This document shows, piece after piece, positions 16,463 through 25,960 of a stretch of 64,000 bases of DNA. The DNA is taken from NCBI GenBank assembly GCA_014896355.1, contig JADBKO010000019.1, forward strand, positions 1 through 64,000, written 5' to 3'. The first letter of the stretch is position 1; every line of letters begins with the position of its first letter. This stretch comes from Bacillota bacterium (GTDB lineage Bacteria; Bacillota; UBA5301; Bu52). The notes beneath the pieces were generated by a model that did no database searches, was not told where the DNA came from, and saw nothing but the letters and a program-made list of their open reading frames with translations. A program made the position numbers and the translations under genes.

Positions 16463-17176
16463 TCAGCCGAGTGCCGGGGCAAAGGCGGAAAGCCGGGCAA
16501 AGGTGTTGGTCCACAACAACACACCTACGATGACCAGGAGCAGGCCGGCGGCGAAATAGATGGCCGGCTGGTACGGCCGGATCTGCCGCGTGAATTTCAG
16601 GAACCAGCCCACGGCCAGCCCCGCTGCCAGGAACGGAAGGCCCATCCCCAGGGAATACACTGCCAAAAGCCACGCGGCCTGCCAAACGTGGGCCTGGTTG
16701 GCAGCCAGCATGAGAATCGAGTACAGGATCGGACCGGTGCAGGGGGTCCAGCCCACAGAGAGCGCCATGCCGATGAGCAGTGAGTTCAAAGGGCCCGGCG
16801 TGCGGATCTTCACCTGCAGCCGCCGCTCCTGCTCCAGAAATGGCAACTTGAAGACGCCCATGACCAGCAGGCCGAACACGATGATGACCGCAGCCCCCAG
16901 CTTGCGAAGCAGGACCTGGTAGGTTAGCATCAGCCTGCCGATGGCGGACGCCGACAATCCCAGGAGCACGAAAATGAGGGCGAATCCGGCCACAAAAGTC
17001 AAGGCGTTGGCCAGCACCTGCCGGCGAAGCTGCGCCACCTCCCGGGTGTCCGTCAGTTCCCGCAGGCTGGCCCCGGTCAGATAGGTCAGATACGTGGGAA
17101 CCAGGGGCAGGACACAGGGGGAAAGGAACGACGCCAGCCCGGCACCGAACGCGATCAGAGACGATACTCCTTCCAT
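16463..17176 (-). CDS. ccdA: Cytochrome c biogenesis protein CcdA
   Basis: A 237-residue polytopic membrane protein with six predicted helices. CcdA carries electrons from cytoplasmic thioredoxin to extracytoplasmic thiol proteins. The redox Cys pair is in SFLSPCVLPLVP (helix 1) and GWTPCTGPILYS (helix 4). MEGVSSLIAFG at 17176 follows AGGAGGG. The TlpA-like gene lies 188 bases downstream, so the two form one functional unit. Confidence 0.93.
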   Translation of the reverse strand: MEGVSSLIAFGAGLASFLSPCVLPLVPTYLTYLTGASLRELTDTREVAQLRRQVLANALTFVAGFALIFVLLGLSASAIGRLMLTYQVLLRKLGAAVIIVFGLLVMGVFKLPFLEQERRLQVKIRTPGPLNSLLIGMALSVGWTPCTGPILYSILMLAANQAHVWQAAWLLAVYSLGMGLPFLAAGLAVGWFLKFTRQIRPYQPAIYFAAGLLLVIVGVLLWTNTFARLSAFAPALG

Positions 17177-17634
17177 CCACAGCCCTCCTCGCAAGGCACC
17201 TCCGTCGCGGCGGCCTCCGCGGGCCGCAGGAGCGCCGCCGACGCGGTAGGATACCTTGCAGGGTAGTGAAATAGTCCATCTGCCCTACAAGAAAGAACAT
17301 ATACCCCGTTTTCAGGGAGAATACGCCGTCCGCTTCCGGTTTCCTCCTGGCCGGCAACCAGCCCGGCACTCTGATCCCGCATCGGGGTGGGACAGCCTGG
17401 GCGGGCCAGCCCGGCGGCCCCGTCCGGGCCCCTGCCCTGCCAGGATCTGCCCGCCTTCCAGCAGCCAGGCAACACTGCCACCGGGACACAGGCCTTGCCA
17501 CAGGTACACAGGCCTGTTGAATATTGTCCGTGCCCCGCAGCGGCGGACTATGGTAGAGTCAAGGCAGGTCTGATGCACGGACAGGCCCTCCGCTTGTCCC
17601 CGCACAGTCCACAACCTTCGGGGAGGTCCATGGT
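17177..17634. other. Divergent intergenic region ccdA / LysM gene
   Basis: 458 bases without a recognisable gene. AT-richer pieces near 17285-17310 (ACATATACC) and 17517-17555 probably hold the two promoters, but no pair of boxes with good spacing can be defended on either strand. Confidence 0.35.
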
Positions 17635-18777
17635 GTGCGCAGTTTGTCGAACACATCGCGAACACATCTGCTCTATCTGGCGGCCGGGATGGCCATCCTC
17701 ATGGTTGCTGCAGCCACCGCAGGTCCGGCAACGCAGGTCTCTGCCGCTGAGCCGGCACAGGCTCAGGCGCAAGCCGCCCCAGGTGCCGCCGGCGCTGCGG
17801 TGGATGCGCAAGAAGTGTTCCTCTACACGGTGCAACCGGGGGACACCCTGTACACCATCGCCATAGCCCATGGGACCACGGTGGAAACCCTGGCGGGCCT
17901 GAACGGAATGCCGGTGAACGGAACAGTATATGCCGGGCAGATCCTGAAGCTTCCTGCGAACAGCACCGGGACTTCAAACAACGAAGCAAACAGCTCTGCG
18001 GCAGGGACCGCAACGGGTCCTGCAGCCGGGACAGCCGACAGCTCCGCGCCTGCCCCTGCCCCTGCCCTCAGCTCCCCTCAGGCTGGGCCCCAAGGCGGGT
18101 CTCAGGACGCACCCGGGCAGCCCTCGGCGCCCCAGCCGCCAGCCCAGGCTCAGCCCACAAATCCACCCCAACCTCAGCCCACAGATCAACCTCAACCTGC
18201 GGGCCAGGGTGGCTCCACTTCTGCCTCCGGCCCACTCAGCCCTGCCGCGGAAGCCGGAGCCGGGGCGGCCCAGAGCAGCTCGTCCTCTCTCCAGAGCGGC
18301 TCGTCCTCTCTGAAGCAGGATAACCCCCTCAGCAGCCTGGATGCCTGGCTGAAGCGTTGGACCGACGCAGCCAAGGCGCGCCTCAATGGCAGCACGGATA
18401 AAGGCCAAAGCCAACCGGCAGCTCCAAGCGCCGGGACATCCACCGGCGCCAACGGCGCCACGTCGGGCAGCCCCTCCGGCTCAGGCACCCCAGGTGCCAC
18501 GGGGAATGCGGCGGGATCTGCGGCCACAGGGGGAAGCCCTGCCGGCGGGAACCCCAACAGCGGCCCCAGCGCCTCTGGCGGTACTGCCGTGGCAGCCCCG
18601 CCCCAAGGTGCACCGTCCGGCAGCGGTGCCGCAGCCGCCCCGCCGCCACAGACGGGCCAGAACGGGATTGCCGGAGAAAACCTCTTCTCCTCCCTGCTGG
18701 GGAAAGTGCTGGGCTTCACCAAAAACTTCGGCTGGCTCCTGGCTTTTGTGGCGATGAAGCTCTTCCACCTGTTCTGA
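17635..18777 (+). CDS. LysM-domain protein with long Pro/Ser/Gln linker and C-terminal hydrophobic end
   Basis: A 380-residue secreted or membrane protein. It has a signal segment (about 10-38, LLYLAAGMAILMVAAATAG), one LysM domain (about 62-105, YTVQPGDTLYTIAIAHGTTV then LAGLNGM), a roughly 230-residue low-complexity linker of Ala, Pro, Gln, Gly and Ser, and a hydrophobic C-terminus (about 352-380). LysM binds GlcNAc-containing glycans. GTG at 17635 is 8 bases after GGGGAGG. No catalytic domain is seen, so it may tether the membrane to the wall. Confidence 0.85.
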   Translation: MRSLSNTSRTHLLYLAAGMAILMVAAATAGPATQVSAAEPAQAQAQAAPGAAGAAVDAQEVFLYTVQPGDTLYTIAIAHGTTVETLAGLNGMPVNGTVYAGQILKLPANSTGTSNNEANSSAAGTATGPAAGTADSSAPAPAPALSSPQAGPQGGSQDAPGQPSAPQPPAQAQPTNPPQPQPTDQPQPAGQGGSTSASGPLSPAAEAGAGAAQSSSSSLQSGSSSLKQDNPLSSLDAWLKRWTDAAKARLNGSTDKGQSQPAAPSAGTSTGANGATSGSPSGSGTPGATGNAAGSAATGGSPAGGNPNSGPSASGGTAVAAPPQGAPSGSGAAAAPPPQTGQNGIAGENLFSSLLGKVLGFTKNFGWLLAFVAMKLFHLF

Positions 18778-18811
18778 CGCCGGCGGAGCGCGTGCAGGCT
18801 CCCTCTCAAGC

Positions 18812-18859
18812 GCCGGAAGCTCCGGGCATCGGGCCGCAAAAGGCGCCGGGGCTTCCGGC
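18812..18859. terminator. Hairpin between convergent genes
   Basis: GCCGGAAGC (18812-18820) pairs with GCTTCCGGC (18851-18859), extended by CCGG inside. It lies between the convergent LysM and M48 genes and could stop transcription from both sides, though it lacks a T run. Confidence 0.45.
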
Positions 18860-18868
18860 GGCGGGCCT

Positions 18869-20515
18869 CTACCAGTGAATCCCGAAGGCGGCTTCCGCCT
18901 GCCACCCTCCCAGCCGTGGCGCCCCCGGACCGGGAGAAGCCTCCTGGTAGGGAATGCTCACGTCTTCGCCGTAGTCATCCCGGGCGCTGAACGTCTGGCT
19001 GCCGCCCAGGCTGAACAAGTATCCCACCCGGGTGCTGATGCCGAACCCCCGTCCAGGCAGGTTCAGCGTCACCACGGGCCCGCCAGCCCAACGTATATCA
19101 TGGTAGGAAATGGGCGTCCCGTCGTTGAGGCGGTGGCCGTCCACCCATAGAAAGGAAGTGCTGGACCCCGGCGGGGACTGGACTCTGCCCACCTGGCCGC
19201 CACTGAAGGCCCAGGCCAGGCCCAGCCCGAATCCGAGCTCCGTGCCGGTATGCCGCCCAAGGCCGGCCGCTGCCTGCTGGCCGGGGGACGGGTGGGACGG
19301 GTCCGGCCGGGCGGGTCCGGGCGCGGCCAGGAGGAGGCAATCAGCCTCCAGCCAGGCGGACCAACCTTCCCCAGCCTGCAGGACCTGGCCGCCAGAAAGC
19401 CAGCCTCCGGCCAGGGAAAAACGCCAGCCCGGCGAGCGGCCCAGAGCGAAGCGCATGCCCCACGGGGTTGCACCGGAGATCTCCTCCTGCTGCACGTTCA
19501 ACTCGTAGTTGTTCGTCTCGCCCAGGTAGTCCTCCCTGTAGTACAGCCTTCTCTGCCCTGCCGCACTGGTCAGAGGCCACTGCCCCAGCACCAACTCCAG
19601 CATTCCATCCGCAGAATCCCAAAGGAGCGGCGCAGGAGGTGCCGGAGGCGGCTGCGGCACGGGAGGAGGGGGTAACGGCGGAGGCGGAGGGGCAGGCTCC
19701 GGCGGCGTAGGCGTGATGATGATTCCAGATCCGCCGGAAGAAAGTTCGCCGTAGGAAACGATGCCGGGATGGGGATGGGTTCGGAAATACCCCGCCCGGG
19801 TCGCGACGGCGGCGATGCGCCTCTGCGCCAGGGTCAGGCCGTCCGGGTCGAAGCCCGCCTGGGCCATGATCCGCCGGGCCAGGTCATCGGCCTGAGCCTC
19901 CTCTTCCCGGGAGAAAGACTGCGCCAGCAGGGGGATGCCGGCTTTTCCCAGAACGCCGGGTTCGGGCGGCAGCTTCCCGGCCGCCACATCCATGGCGATC
20001 TGAAGGCCTGCGGGCGTCAATGACGCCACTGCGTGCCGCAAAACCAGGTGCGCCAGCTCGTGGGCCAGGATTCCGGCCAGCTCGTCGTCACTGCGCAGGG
20101 GCGCCAGGGCTCCGGCGGTAATGAACACAGGCCCTCCCGGATAGCTCCAGGCGTCCGGAACCCGGCTGCGGGTCACGGTGAGGCGGTACGGATAATCCCG
20201 CATCTCCTTGCTCACCTGGACCAGCCGGCCAAAAACCGCCTGCACCCGCCAACCCCAGGGCGCTGGCGCGGCCACGGCGCCCTCCCCCCGCTGCAGCCCC
20301 AGCGGGAAAAGCCGGCGCCCCAAGTCTTCCTCCCATTGGGCGGCAGGCACCACCCCGATCCCCTGGGCCTGCACCCCGGGGCTGTCGAAACCTTGCACCT
20401 GCCCATCCTGGGCCTGCGCGCCGGCGGCGCCCAGCACGGCGATGCCCACAGCCCAGCACAGCACCCCTACCCAGCCCATGACCAGAACCCATTGCCCATG
20501 CCTAAAAGAAGCCAT
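18869..20515 (-). CDS. Secreted M48-family zinc metalloprotease with beta-strand-rich C-terminal domain
   Basis: A roughly 548-residue exported protein. The signal peptide is residues 1-36 (MASFRHGQWVLVMGW, cleavage near AGAQAQ). The M48 peptidase domain covers about 50-260, with HELAH near 152 binding zinc and Glu in EEEAQADDLARR as the third ligand. A Pro-rich linker (about 285-320) follows, then about 220 residues of alternating Gly/aromatic strands ending in Trp. ATG at 20515 follows GGAGAGG. The N-terminal part resembles BepA-like proteases. The tail is unrecognised and looks like a small beta barrel. Confidence 0.85.
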   Translation of the reverse strand: MASFRHGQWVLVMGWVGVLCWAVGIAVLGAAGAQAQDGQVQGFDSPGVQAQGIGVVPAAQWEEDLGRRLFPLGLQRGEGAVAAPAPWGWRVQAVFGRLVQVSKEMRDYPYRLTVTRSRVPDAWSYPGGPVFITAGALAPLRSDDELAGILAHELAHLVLRHAVASLTPAGLQIAMDVAAGKLPPEPGVLGKAGIPLLAQSFSREEEAQADDLARRIMAQAGFDPDGLTLAQRRIAAVATRAGYFRTHPHPGIVSYGELSSGGSGIIITPTPPEPAPPPPPLPPPPVPQPPPAPPAPLLWDSADGMLELVLGQWPLTSAAGQRRLYYREDYLGETNNYELNVQQEEISGATPWGMRFALGRSPGWRFSLAGGWLSGGQVLQAGEGWSAWLEADCLLLAAPGPARPDPSHPSPGQQAAAGLGRHTGTELGFGLGLAWAFSGGQVGRVQSPPGSSTSFLWVDGHRLNDGTPISYHDIRWAGGPVVTLNLPGRGFGISTRVGYLFSLGGSQTFSARDDYGEDVSIPYQEASPGPGAPRLGGWQAEAAFGIHW

Positions 20516-20845
20516 CCGCCTCTCCTCCATGCCGGCCTGCGGGCGCAGCCGGCCGTTTCCGCCCAATGCCCTGCCGGAGTCCACGCGCTGTGCGCCCGGG
20601 TCCCCGGCCCATCGATGCCACACCATCGATGCCACACCCATTCAGACCTCCGCCGGCGGCACTTATTCTCTGGCGACTGGCAGGAACTGGGGGACGGCAA
20701 GCGAATACTCCTCCAAACTCCGCCCGGTATTGAGGGGATGTTCACTTCGTTACAAAAATGTTAACCCGCCCCAGCGTATAAGCCAAGCCAATTTGGACAT
20801 ATTCCGCAAAGGATACCCGTGCCACAAGGAGAGCGAACGCTTGGC

Positions 20846-23146
20846 ATGGCTGATACGGAACTCCGTGCATCTGTGGTCGAAGTTCCGGCGCAAGCAGGTG
20901 GACAAGTCTTTGTCGGAGTGGACGTAGGGTCCGCCAGCGTCAACGTCGTCGGCGTGGATGAGGAGGGGCGGATTGTCGGCCAGCCCCAATATGTCCGTAT
21001 CGCGGATTTCCCCACGCCCACCGACGCGTTGAAGGCTGCCTTCGGGCGTTTCCAGGCTTCCCTCCCGCCGCAGGCGGCCATCGCCGGCGTGGGCACCACC
21101 GGAAGCGGCCGCGAGCTGAACCGCCACATCATCGGCGGAGACGTGAGCCGTACGGAGATCTTCGCCCATGCCGCCGGGATCCACCAGCTGGTGGCCACAG
21201 GCCAGGTCCGCGACAGCCAGGGAAGGGTCCTCAACGATGTGGGCACCGTCATCGAAATCGGCGGGCAGGATGCCAAAATTATCGTCTTCGACGAGCGAGG
21301 CGTGCCGGCCTATTTCAACATGAATTCCATCTGTTCGGCGGGCACGGGAGAATTTCTGGTCCAGATCGCCGACGACGCCGGGATCCCCATCGCGGATTTC
21401 GGGGCTCTGGCGCTCCAGGCCGTCCATCCTGCGCGCATTGACGCCACCTGCACGGTATTCTCCAAGCGCGATTTCCGCCACCTCACCCAAAAAGGGGTGC
21501 CCCTGCCGGACCGGCTGGCAGGCATCTGCGACGCCATGGTGCACAACTACCTCACCAACGTGGCGGCGGCCACTCCGCTGCGGCCTCCCGTGATTTTCCA
21601 GGGAGGCGTGGCCGGCAACGCGGGCATGCGGGCGGCCTTCGAACGGCAGCTGGGCCTGCCGGTGACAGTGCCTCCCTACCATGACGTGGTAGGGGCCTTC
21701 GGCATGGCGATTCTGGTGCGGGACCTCCACCAAGGGCGTGCGGGCTGGAGCACCCAATTCCGCGAGGATTTCCTGGAGCGGCGCTTTGACAGCCGCATCC
21801 GGTATTGCTCCGGATGTCCCAACAGCTGCGAAGTGACCCTGCCGCTGGAAATGGGGGCAGACGGGACTCCCCAAGTGCTGGACTATCTGGGCGGCCGTTG
21901 TGAGCGTTCCCATGATGTCCGCAATCTGCGGGACCAGCCGCCAGCACAGGTGCACCTGCTTCTGCCGGTGGTACGGAACCCGGGTACACCGGCTCCGGCG
22001 CCGTTTCAGCGCCCGTCACGACGGCCTCGCCGCAGCTCGGAGGGCCTCTATTTCGCCGGTATCGACGGGGGGTCCCGCGGCACAAAATACGCCTTGATCC
22101 GCAGCCGGGGGCCGGAGGATCCGGTCGAGGTCCTGGCCGTGGGCAGCGTGGATACGGCAGGAGACGCCATCGGCGCCATCTGTAAAGCCCTGGCCGCGCT
22201 GGAGGCGGCTTTGCCGGCTGGCGCCGTGCCAGCCGCCGTGGGCACCACCGGCAGCGCCGGCGAAATGGCCCATGACCTGATCTGCAGCCGGGACGACAGC
22301 GCCGATTACCGCTCCACGGAGATCCTGGCCCACTACACGTGGGCTTCCTATTGGCGCCCGGATGTGGGCACCATCGTGGACATCGGCGGCAATGACTCCA
22401 AAATCGTGACGGTGAAACCCACAGGCCTGGATTTCCGCATGAACGACAAATGCGCCGCCGGTACGGGCTCGTTTTTGGAGGCCATCGCCCGGCGCTTCGA
22501 TCTACCCATCGAACGCTACGCCGAGGTGGCCCTGAGCTCCGAGCACCCGGCCCGCATTTCCGGGCGATGCGCGGTTTTCGGCGAGTCCGACGTGATCCAC
22601 AAAGCGCGGATGGGCTTTCCCATTCCGGACCTGCTCATGGGGGTCTGCCAGAGCATCGCCAAGACCTATTTTTCTGACGTGGCCAAAGGCGCCCGCCTGA
22701 GGCTGCCTGTGGTGGCCCAGGGCGGCACGTTCCTGAACCGGGCGGTGCAGGTGGCTTTCCGCCAGATCACAGGCCTTTCCGAAGCGGAGTTCGTGGTACA
22801 CCCGGATCCCCGCTATGTACTGGGGGCCGGAGCCCTGGGAGCGGCGCTCTTGGCCCGCAGGCGCTACGAGGAGGGAGCGGACACGGCGTTCAAAGGTTTC
22901 GCCGCCATCCGGCGCCACCACTACCGTACCGTCTCCCTGGACTGCCGGCACTGCGGCCGCTACTGCCCGGGCGTGGTGGCTTTGCTGGAGGATGGCCGCC
23001 CCATTGCGGGATACAAATCCATCGACTGCCCGCGGGGCCTGTTTGACGGCTTCATCCGTTTCGAAGAGGACCGGCGGCTGATCGCCGCGCTGGTTCAAGA
23101 ACAAGAAAGATCGCTGGAAGGAAGGCAGACTGCCGATGCCCGCTGA
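20846..23146 (+). CDS. Double BadF/BadG ATPase: CoA-dehydratase activase component
   Basis: A roughly 766-residue protein with two ASKHA (BadF/BadG/BcrA/BcrD) ATPase domains, about 20-300 and 398-665. Each has the nucleotide motif (GVDVGSASVN; GIDGGSRGTK) and the cluster-binding Cys pair (SICSAGTGEF with ATCTVF; DKCAAGTGSF with GRCAVF), so a [4Fe-4S] cluster is expected. Two more Cys groups, YCSGCPNSC (about 320) and DCRHCGRYC (about 698), match the long activases of clostridia. Such proteins drive ATP-dependent low-potential electron transfer. ATG at 20846 follows AGGAGAG by 12 bases; a GTG at 20819 precedes that site. It overlaps the next gene by 11 bases. Confidence 0.88.
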   Translation: MADTELRASVVEVPAQAGGQVFVGVDVGSASVNVVGVDEEGRIVGQPQYVRIADFPTPTDALKAAFGRFQASLPPQAAIAGVGTTGSGRELNRHIIGGDVSRTEIFAHAAGIHQLVATGQVRDSQGRVLNDVGTVIEIGGQDAKIIVFDERGVPAYFNMNSICSAGTGEFLVQIADDAGIPIADFGALALQAVHPARIDATCTVFSKRDFRHLTQKGVPLPDRLAGICDAMVHNYLTNVAAATPLRPPVIFQGGVAGNAGMRAAFERQLGLPVTVPPYHDVVGAFGMAILVRDLHQGRAGWSTQFREDFLERRFDSRIRYCSGCPNSCEVTLPLEMGADGTPQVLDYLGGRCERSHDVRNLRDQPPAQVHLLLPVVRNPGTPAPAPFQRPSRRPRRSSEGLYFAGIDGGSRGTKYALIRSRGPEDPVEVLAVGSVDTAGDAIGAICKALAALEAALPAGAVPAAVGTTGSAGEMAHDLICSRDDSADYRSTEILAHYTWASYWRPDVGTIVDIGGNDSKIVTVKPTGLDFRMNDKCAAGTGSFLEAIARRFDLPIERYAEVALSSEHPARISGRCAVFGESDVIHKARMGFPIPDLLMGVCQSIAKTYFSDVAKGARLRLPVVAQGGTFLNRAVQVAFRQITGLSEAEFVVHPDPRYVLGAGALGAALLARRRYEEGADTAFKGFAAIRRHHYRTVSLDCRHCGRYCPGVVALLEDGRPIAGYKSIDCPRGLFDGFIRFEEDRRLIAALVQEQERSLEGRQTADAR

Positions 23147-25667
23147 ACGAAAGCCCAAAGTCGGCATGGCCAACGCCTTCATCACCCATTACCCTTCGGG
23201 GCAAGTCATCCTGCGTTTTCTGCAGGAGGCCGGCGCAGACGTGATCCGCACGCCGCGCACCACCCCGGAGATCCTGCAGGCGGCCACCACTCTGGCCAGC
23301 GCCGATTTTTGCATCCCCTTGCGGGTGTATGTGGGACACATCTATTATCTCTTGCAGAAACATCCCGACCTGGATTTTCTCGTGGCGCCGGCCATTTGCC
23401 GGGAGCGGCGGCGCGGCTCCGCCTGCTCCAAGTACCGGGACCCGGCAGGTGTGGCTGTGCGCTCCATCACCGGCGCAGTGCCATACACCCTCAGCCAGGC
23501 CCGGGGAGCATTTCGAACCTGGGCCATGCGGAAACTGGAGCGGTCCTTCGGCGGAGGCGGACGCGCGGTGGCCAGGTCCCCCTTGCACATCCCGCCGGTC
23601 CTGGCTCCCAACATCTGGTCGCTGGAAAAGGGGGCCATGCGCAATGTCTGTCTGCGCTTGTATGCCGACATTTTCCACATTTTCCGGCCCGAAATGGCGG
23701 CGGCGCAGCTGCTGCCTGCGGCCCTGCGGCGGAAGGTCGGCTTCCTCTCGCGGGCGGAGGCGGCCTTCGAGCAGGCGTATGCTGCAGTGGTGAACGGGGA
23801 AGCCAGCCCGGTTTGGCTGGACTTGAGCGGGCAGGCCAGGCAGGACGGGCAGGCGCTGCCGGCGGGCTCGCCCAGCCGGGCCGGCACGCAGCCGGAGCCT
23901 CCCCGCCTGGCGTTGATCGGCCGCGAATACCTGCTGGAGGATCCGTTGGTCACGTCGGATATCCGCCGCTTCTTCCGCCAGCACGGAGTCCAGGTCATCA
24001 CCCCCCGCGACGTGCCGGAGACGGTGCTGGAAAAAGCCATGGGCGGAGTGGCTGGGTTTTATGAGTCCCACCAGCGCTACGAGGCGTTCATCAAGGTGGT
24101 GGGACCCCTGGTGGACGGGGTGGTGCTGGTGGCCAGCTTCGGCTGCCACCCGGACGGGTTCATGATGGAGTACCTGCTGGACCAAGCGCGGGCGCTGGGC
24201 CGGCCGGCCTGGTTATTCCGCTATGATGAGCAATCTGGCAGCGCCGGCTTTCTGACGCGCTACGAGACCGTGCTGGGATTCCTGGAGGCCCGGCGGGACG
24301 AACGGGTGAAAGAGCAGGCGAAGGCCGCAGCCTGCAAACCGGTCCCGGCGCAGAACACCCCGGCGGCGCCGGCTCCCGCCTCCCCCAAAATACGGCATCG
24401 GGCGTCGGCGCCGCCTGCCCCGGGGCCGGACCTGCGGGAACCCCTGATCATCTGGCCGTACATGAACGAAATCGTAGACCTCACCGTGGAAGAGCTCTTC
24501 TTCCAAGCGGGGCTGGCCCGCTATCTCCGTCCGCCGGCCCCTGCCACCCAGGCCACGCTGGCCCTGGGAGACATCAAGTACACGGAAACCTGCTCTCCCT
24601 TTGCCATCACCACCGGGAGTCTGCGGGAGTCTGTGGCCCGGGTCCTGGCGGAGCTGAAGGAAGAGGCGCGCCGGACCGGCCAGCCGGTTAAGCCCCGCCG
24701 CATCATTATGCTGCAGGGGCGGGGCGAGGGCCCGTGCACCTACGGTTGGTATGCCATCGCCCAGGCCCAGGAACTGCCGCAGCTTTTCGCTCAGGAGCTG
24801 GCAGAGGGGGGACACACCCTGGAAATGGCCAGCGTGGGTTTCCAGGGCGTGCAGGAATTCCTGACCCGCCTGGCGGAGCTGGGCGACAAGGAGCGGCTGA
24901 AAGGCCTAGTGGACTACCTGAGTGCCCCGCCCGGGCAGTCGCGCTGGCGCAAACTGCGGCTCACCCTGGGCTTGGCCCGCTCCATCTGGAGCCTGGCCCG
25001 CCCCACCTGGGCCAAATTGAAGGCAGCCGAAGACCTGCGGGCGCGATCGTTGATTCTACGCGCCCACGAAGTGCGGCGGGGGGATACCACAGCCCGGTAC
25101 CAGGAGGCTTTGGACCTGCTGCGGCAGGCGCATACGCTGCCGGCCATCCGGGCGGCGCACAAAGCCGGAGTCCGGCGGTTGGAATCCGTCCCGCGCGACC
25201 ACGAACCGAAGCCCCGGGTGGTGGCCGTGGGCGAAATCTACGTGGCGCTTTCCTCTTTTGCGAACCGGGGCACCGTGGAAAACCTGATGGGCCGCGAGGG
25301 TTTGGAGGTGGTGGAAGGCGTTTCGGTGCGGACATTTCTGCGCTTCACGCTGCTGGAATTCCTCCGCCGTTTCTGGGTGGGGCTTCCCGGCGTCCGGCAG
25401 GCCGTGCACTGGCTGGCGCGGCACAACATCTATCTATGGCGCCAGCAGGTGCGGGGGCCCGGGGCCCGGCCGTTTCTCACCCGCGAAGTGGGCGGCGATG
25501 GGCTCCTATCCGTGGCGGAAGCCCGGCATCACGTGGAAGATGGCGCCGACGGCATCGTGCATATGTTCCCCTTCAAGTGTATGCCGGAAGGCATTGCCAA
25601 GGACGCCCTGACGGAGATGGCCGATTTCTATGGCGTCCGTTACTTGCCGCCGAGCGTGTGCCCATGA
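23136..25667 (+). CDS. CoA-dehydratase/activase large component (DUF2229 plus HgdB-like), C-terminus probably lost
   Basis: An 843-residue protein. The N-terminal DUF2229-type part (about 5-110) has SADFCIPLRVYVGHIYYLL and a Cys pair near 90-97. An HgdB-like half with VASFGCHPDGF and DEQSGSAGFLTRYETVLGFL lies near 325-385. A second related module (about 445-840) has YTETCSPFAITTG, GRGEGPCTYGWYAIAQ and MFPFKCMPEG. In long homologues this is fused behind two BadF domains; here it is a separate overlapping gene. It stops soon after CMPEGIAKDALTEMADFYG, before the final DExxGxxTRxEAF-like motif normally expected. An inverted hppA fragment begins 20 bases later. Confidence 0.85.
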   Translation: MPAERKPKVGMANAFITHYPSGQVILRFLQEAGADVIRTPRTTPEILQAATTLASADFCIPLRVYVGHIYYLLQKHPDLDFLVAPAICRERRRGSACSKYRDPAGVAVRSITGAVPYTLSQARGAFRTWAMRKLERSFGGGGRAVARSPLHIPPVLAPNIWSLEKGAMRNVCLRLYADIFHIFRPEMAAAQLLPAALRRKVGFLSRAEAAFEQAYAAVVNGEASPVWLDLSGQARQDGQALPAGSPSRAGTQPEPPRLALIGREYLLEDPLVTSDIRRFFRQHGVQVITPRDVPETVLEKAMGGVAGFYESHQRYEAFIKVVGPLVDGVVLVASFGCHPDGFMMEYLLDQARALGRPAWLFRYDEQSGSAGFLTRYETVLGFLEARRDERVKEQAKAAACKPVPAQNTPAAPAPASPKIRHRASAPPAPGPDLREPLIIWPYMNEIVDLTVEELFFQAGLARYLRPPAPATQATLALGDIKYTETCSPFAITTGSLRESVARVLAELKEEARRTGQPVKPRRIIMLQGRGEGPCTYGWYAIAQAQELPQLFAQELAEGGHTLEMASVGFQGVQEFLTRLAELGDKERLKGLVDYLSAPPGQSRWRKLRLTLGLARSIWSLARPTWAKLKAAEDLRARSLILRAHEVRRGDTTARYQEALDLLRQAHTLPAIRAAHKAGVRRLESVPRDHEPKPRVVAVGEIYVALSSFANRGTVENLMGREGLEVVEGVSVRTFLRFTLLEFLRRFWVGLPGVRQAVHWLARHNIYLWRQQVRGPGARPFLTREVGGDGLLSVAEARHHVEDGADGIVHMFPFKCMPEGIAKDALTEMADFYGVRYLPPSVCP

Positions 25668-25686
25668 GCATCTCGGGTCTAAGGGA

Positions 25687-25960
25687 ACAGCCCGATGGCC
25701 ACCAGGAGAATGGTCACCAGGTAGCCCCAGTTCAGGGCGTTCATGGGCGGTTCGTCGTTTTCTGCACGCGGACGCTGAGAGTATTGCGCAGGATAGAGGC
25801 GATGAACTCACGGAGCGGGCCACCAGCGGAAACAGGATACCGTTCACGCCGAAGATCGGGAAGAGCGCGATGCCCAGGATCATGGCTCCGATGTTTTTCC
25901 GCCGTGGACTCGTTGTGGCGCCACGGCCCGCGCGACCTGCCTGGGCAACATGCATACCCG
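25687..25960 (-). pseudogene. Inverted, decayed partial copy of hppA
   Basis: Read on the minus strand, this stretch matches hppA from about 27226 to 27475 (codons about 229-311). It encodes NIGAMILGIALFPIFGVNGI and LFPLVARSV, as hppA does, and then several small indels break the frame. The identity is high in the middle and fades near 25930-25960. It has no start, and its orientation is opposite to hppA, which begins 580 bases away. It is a duplicated remnant, not a gene. Confidence 0.88.

Noticed and set aside
20749-20765. GTTACAAAAATGTTAAC as a Rex or FNR site before the activase genes
   Set aside because: The halves do not align as a proper inverted repeat of either consensus; the match is too weak.
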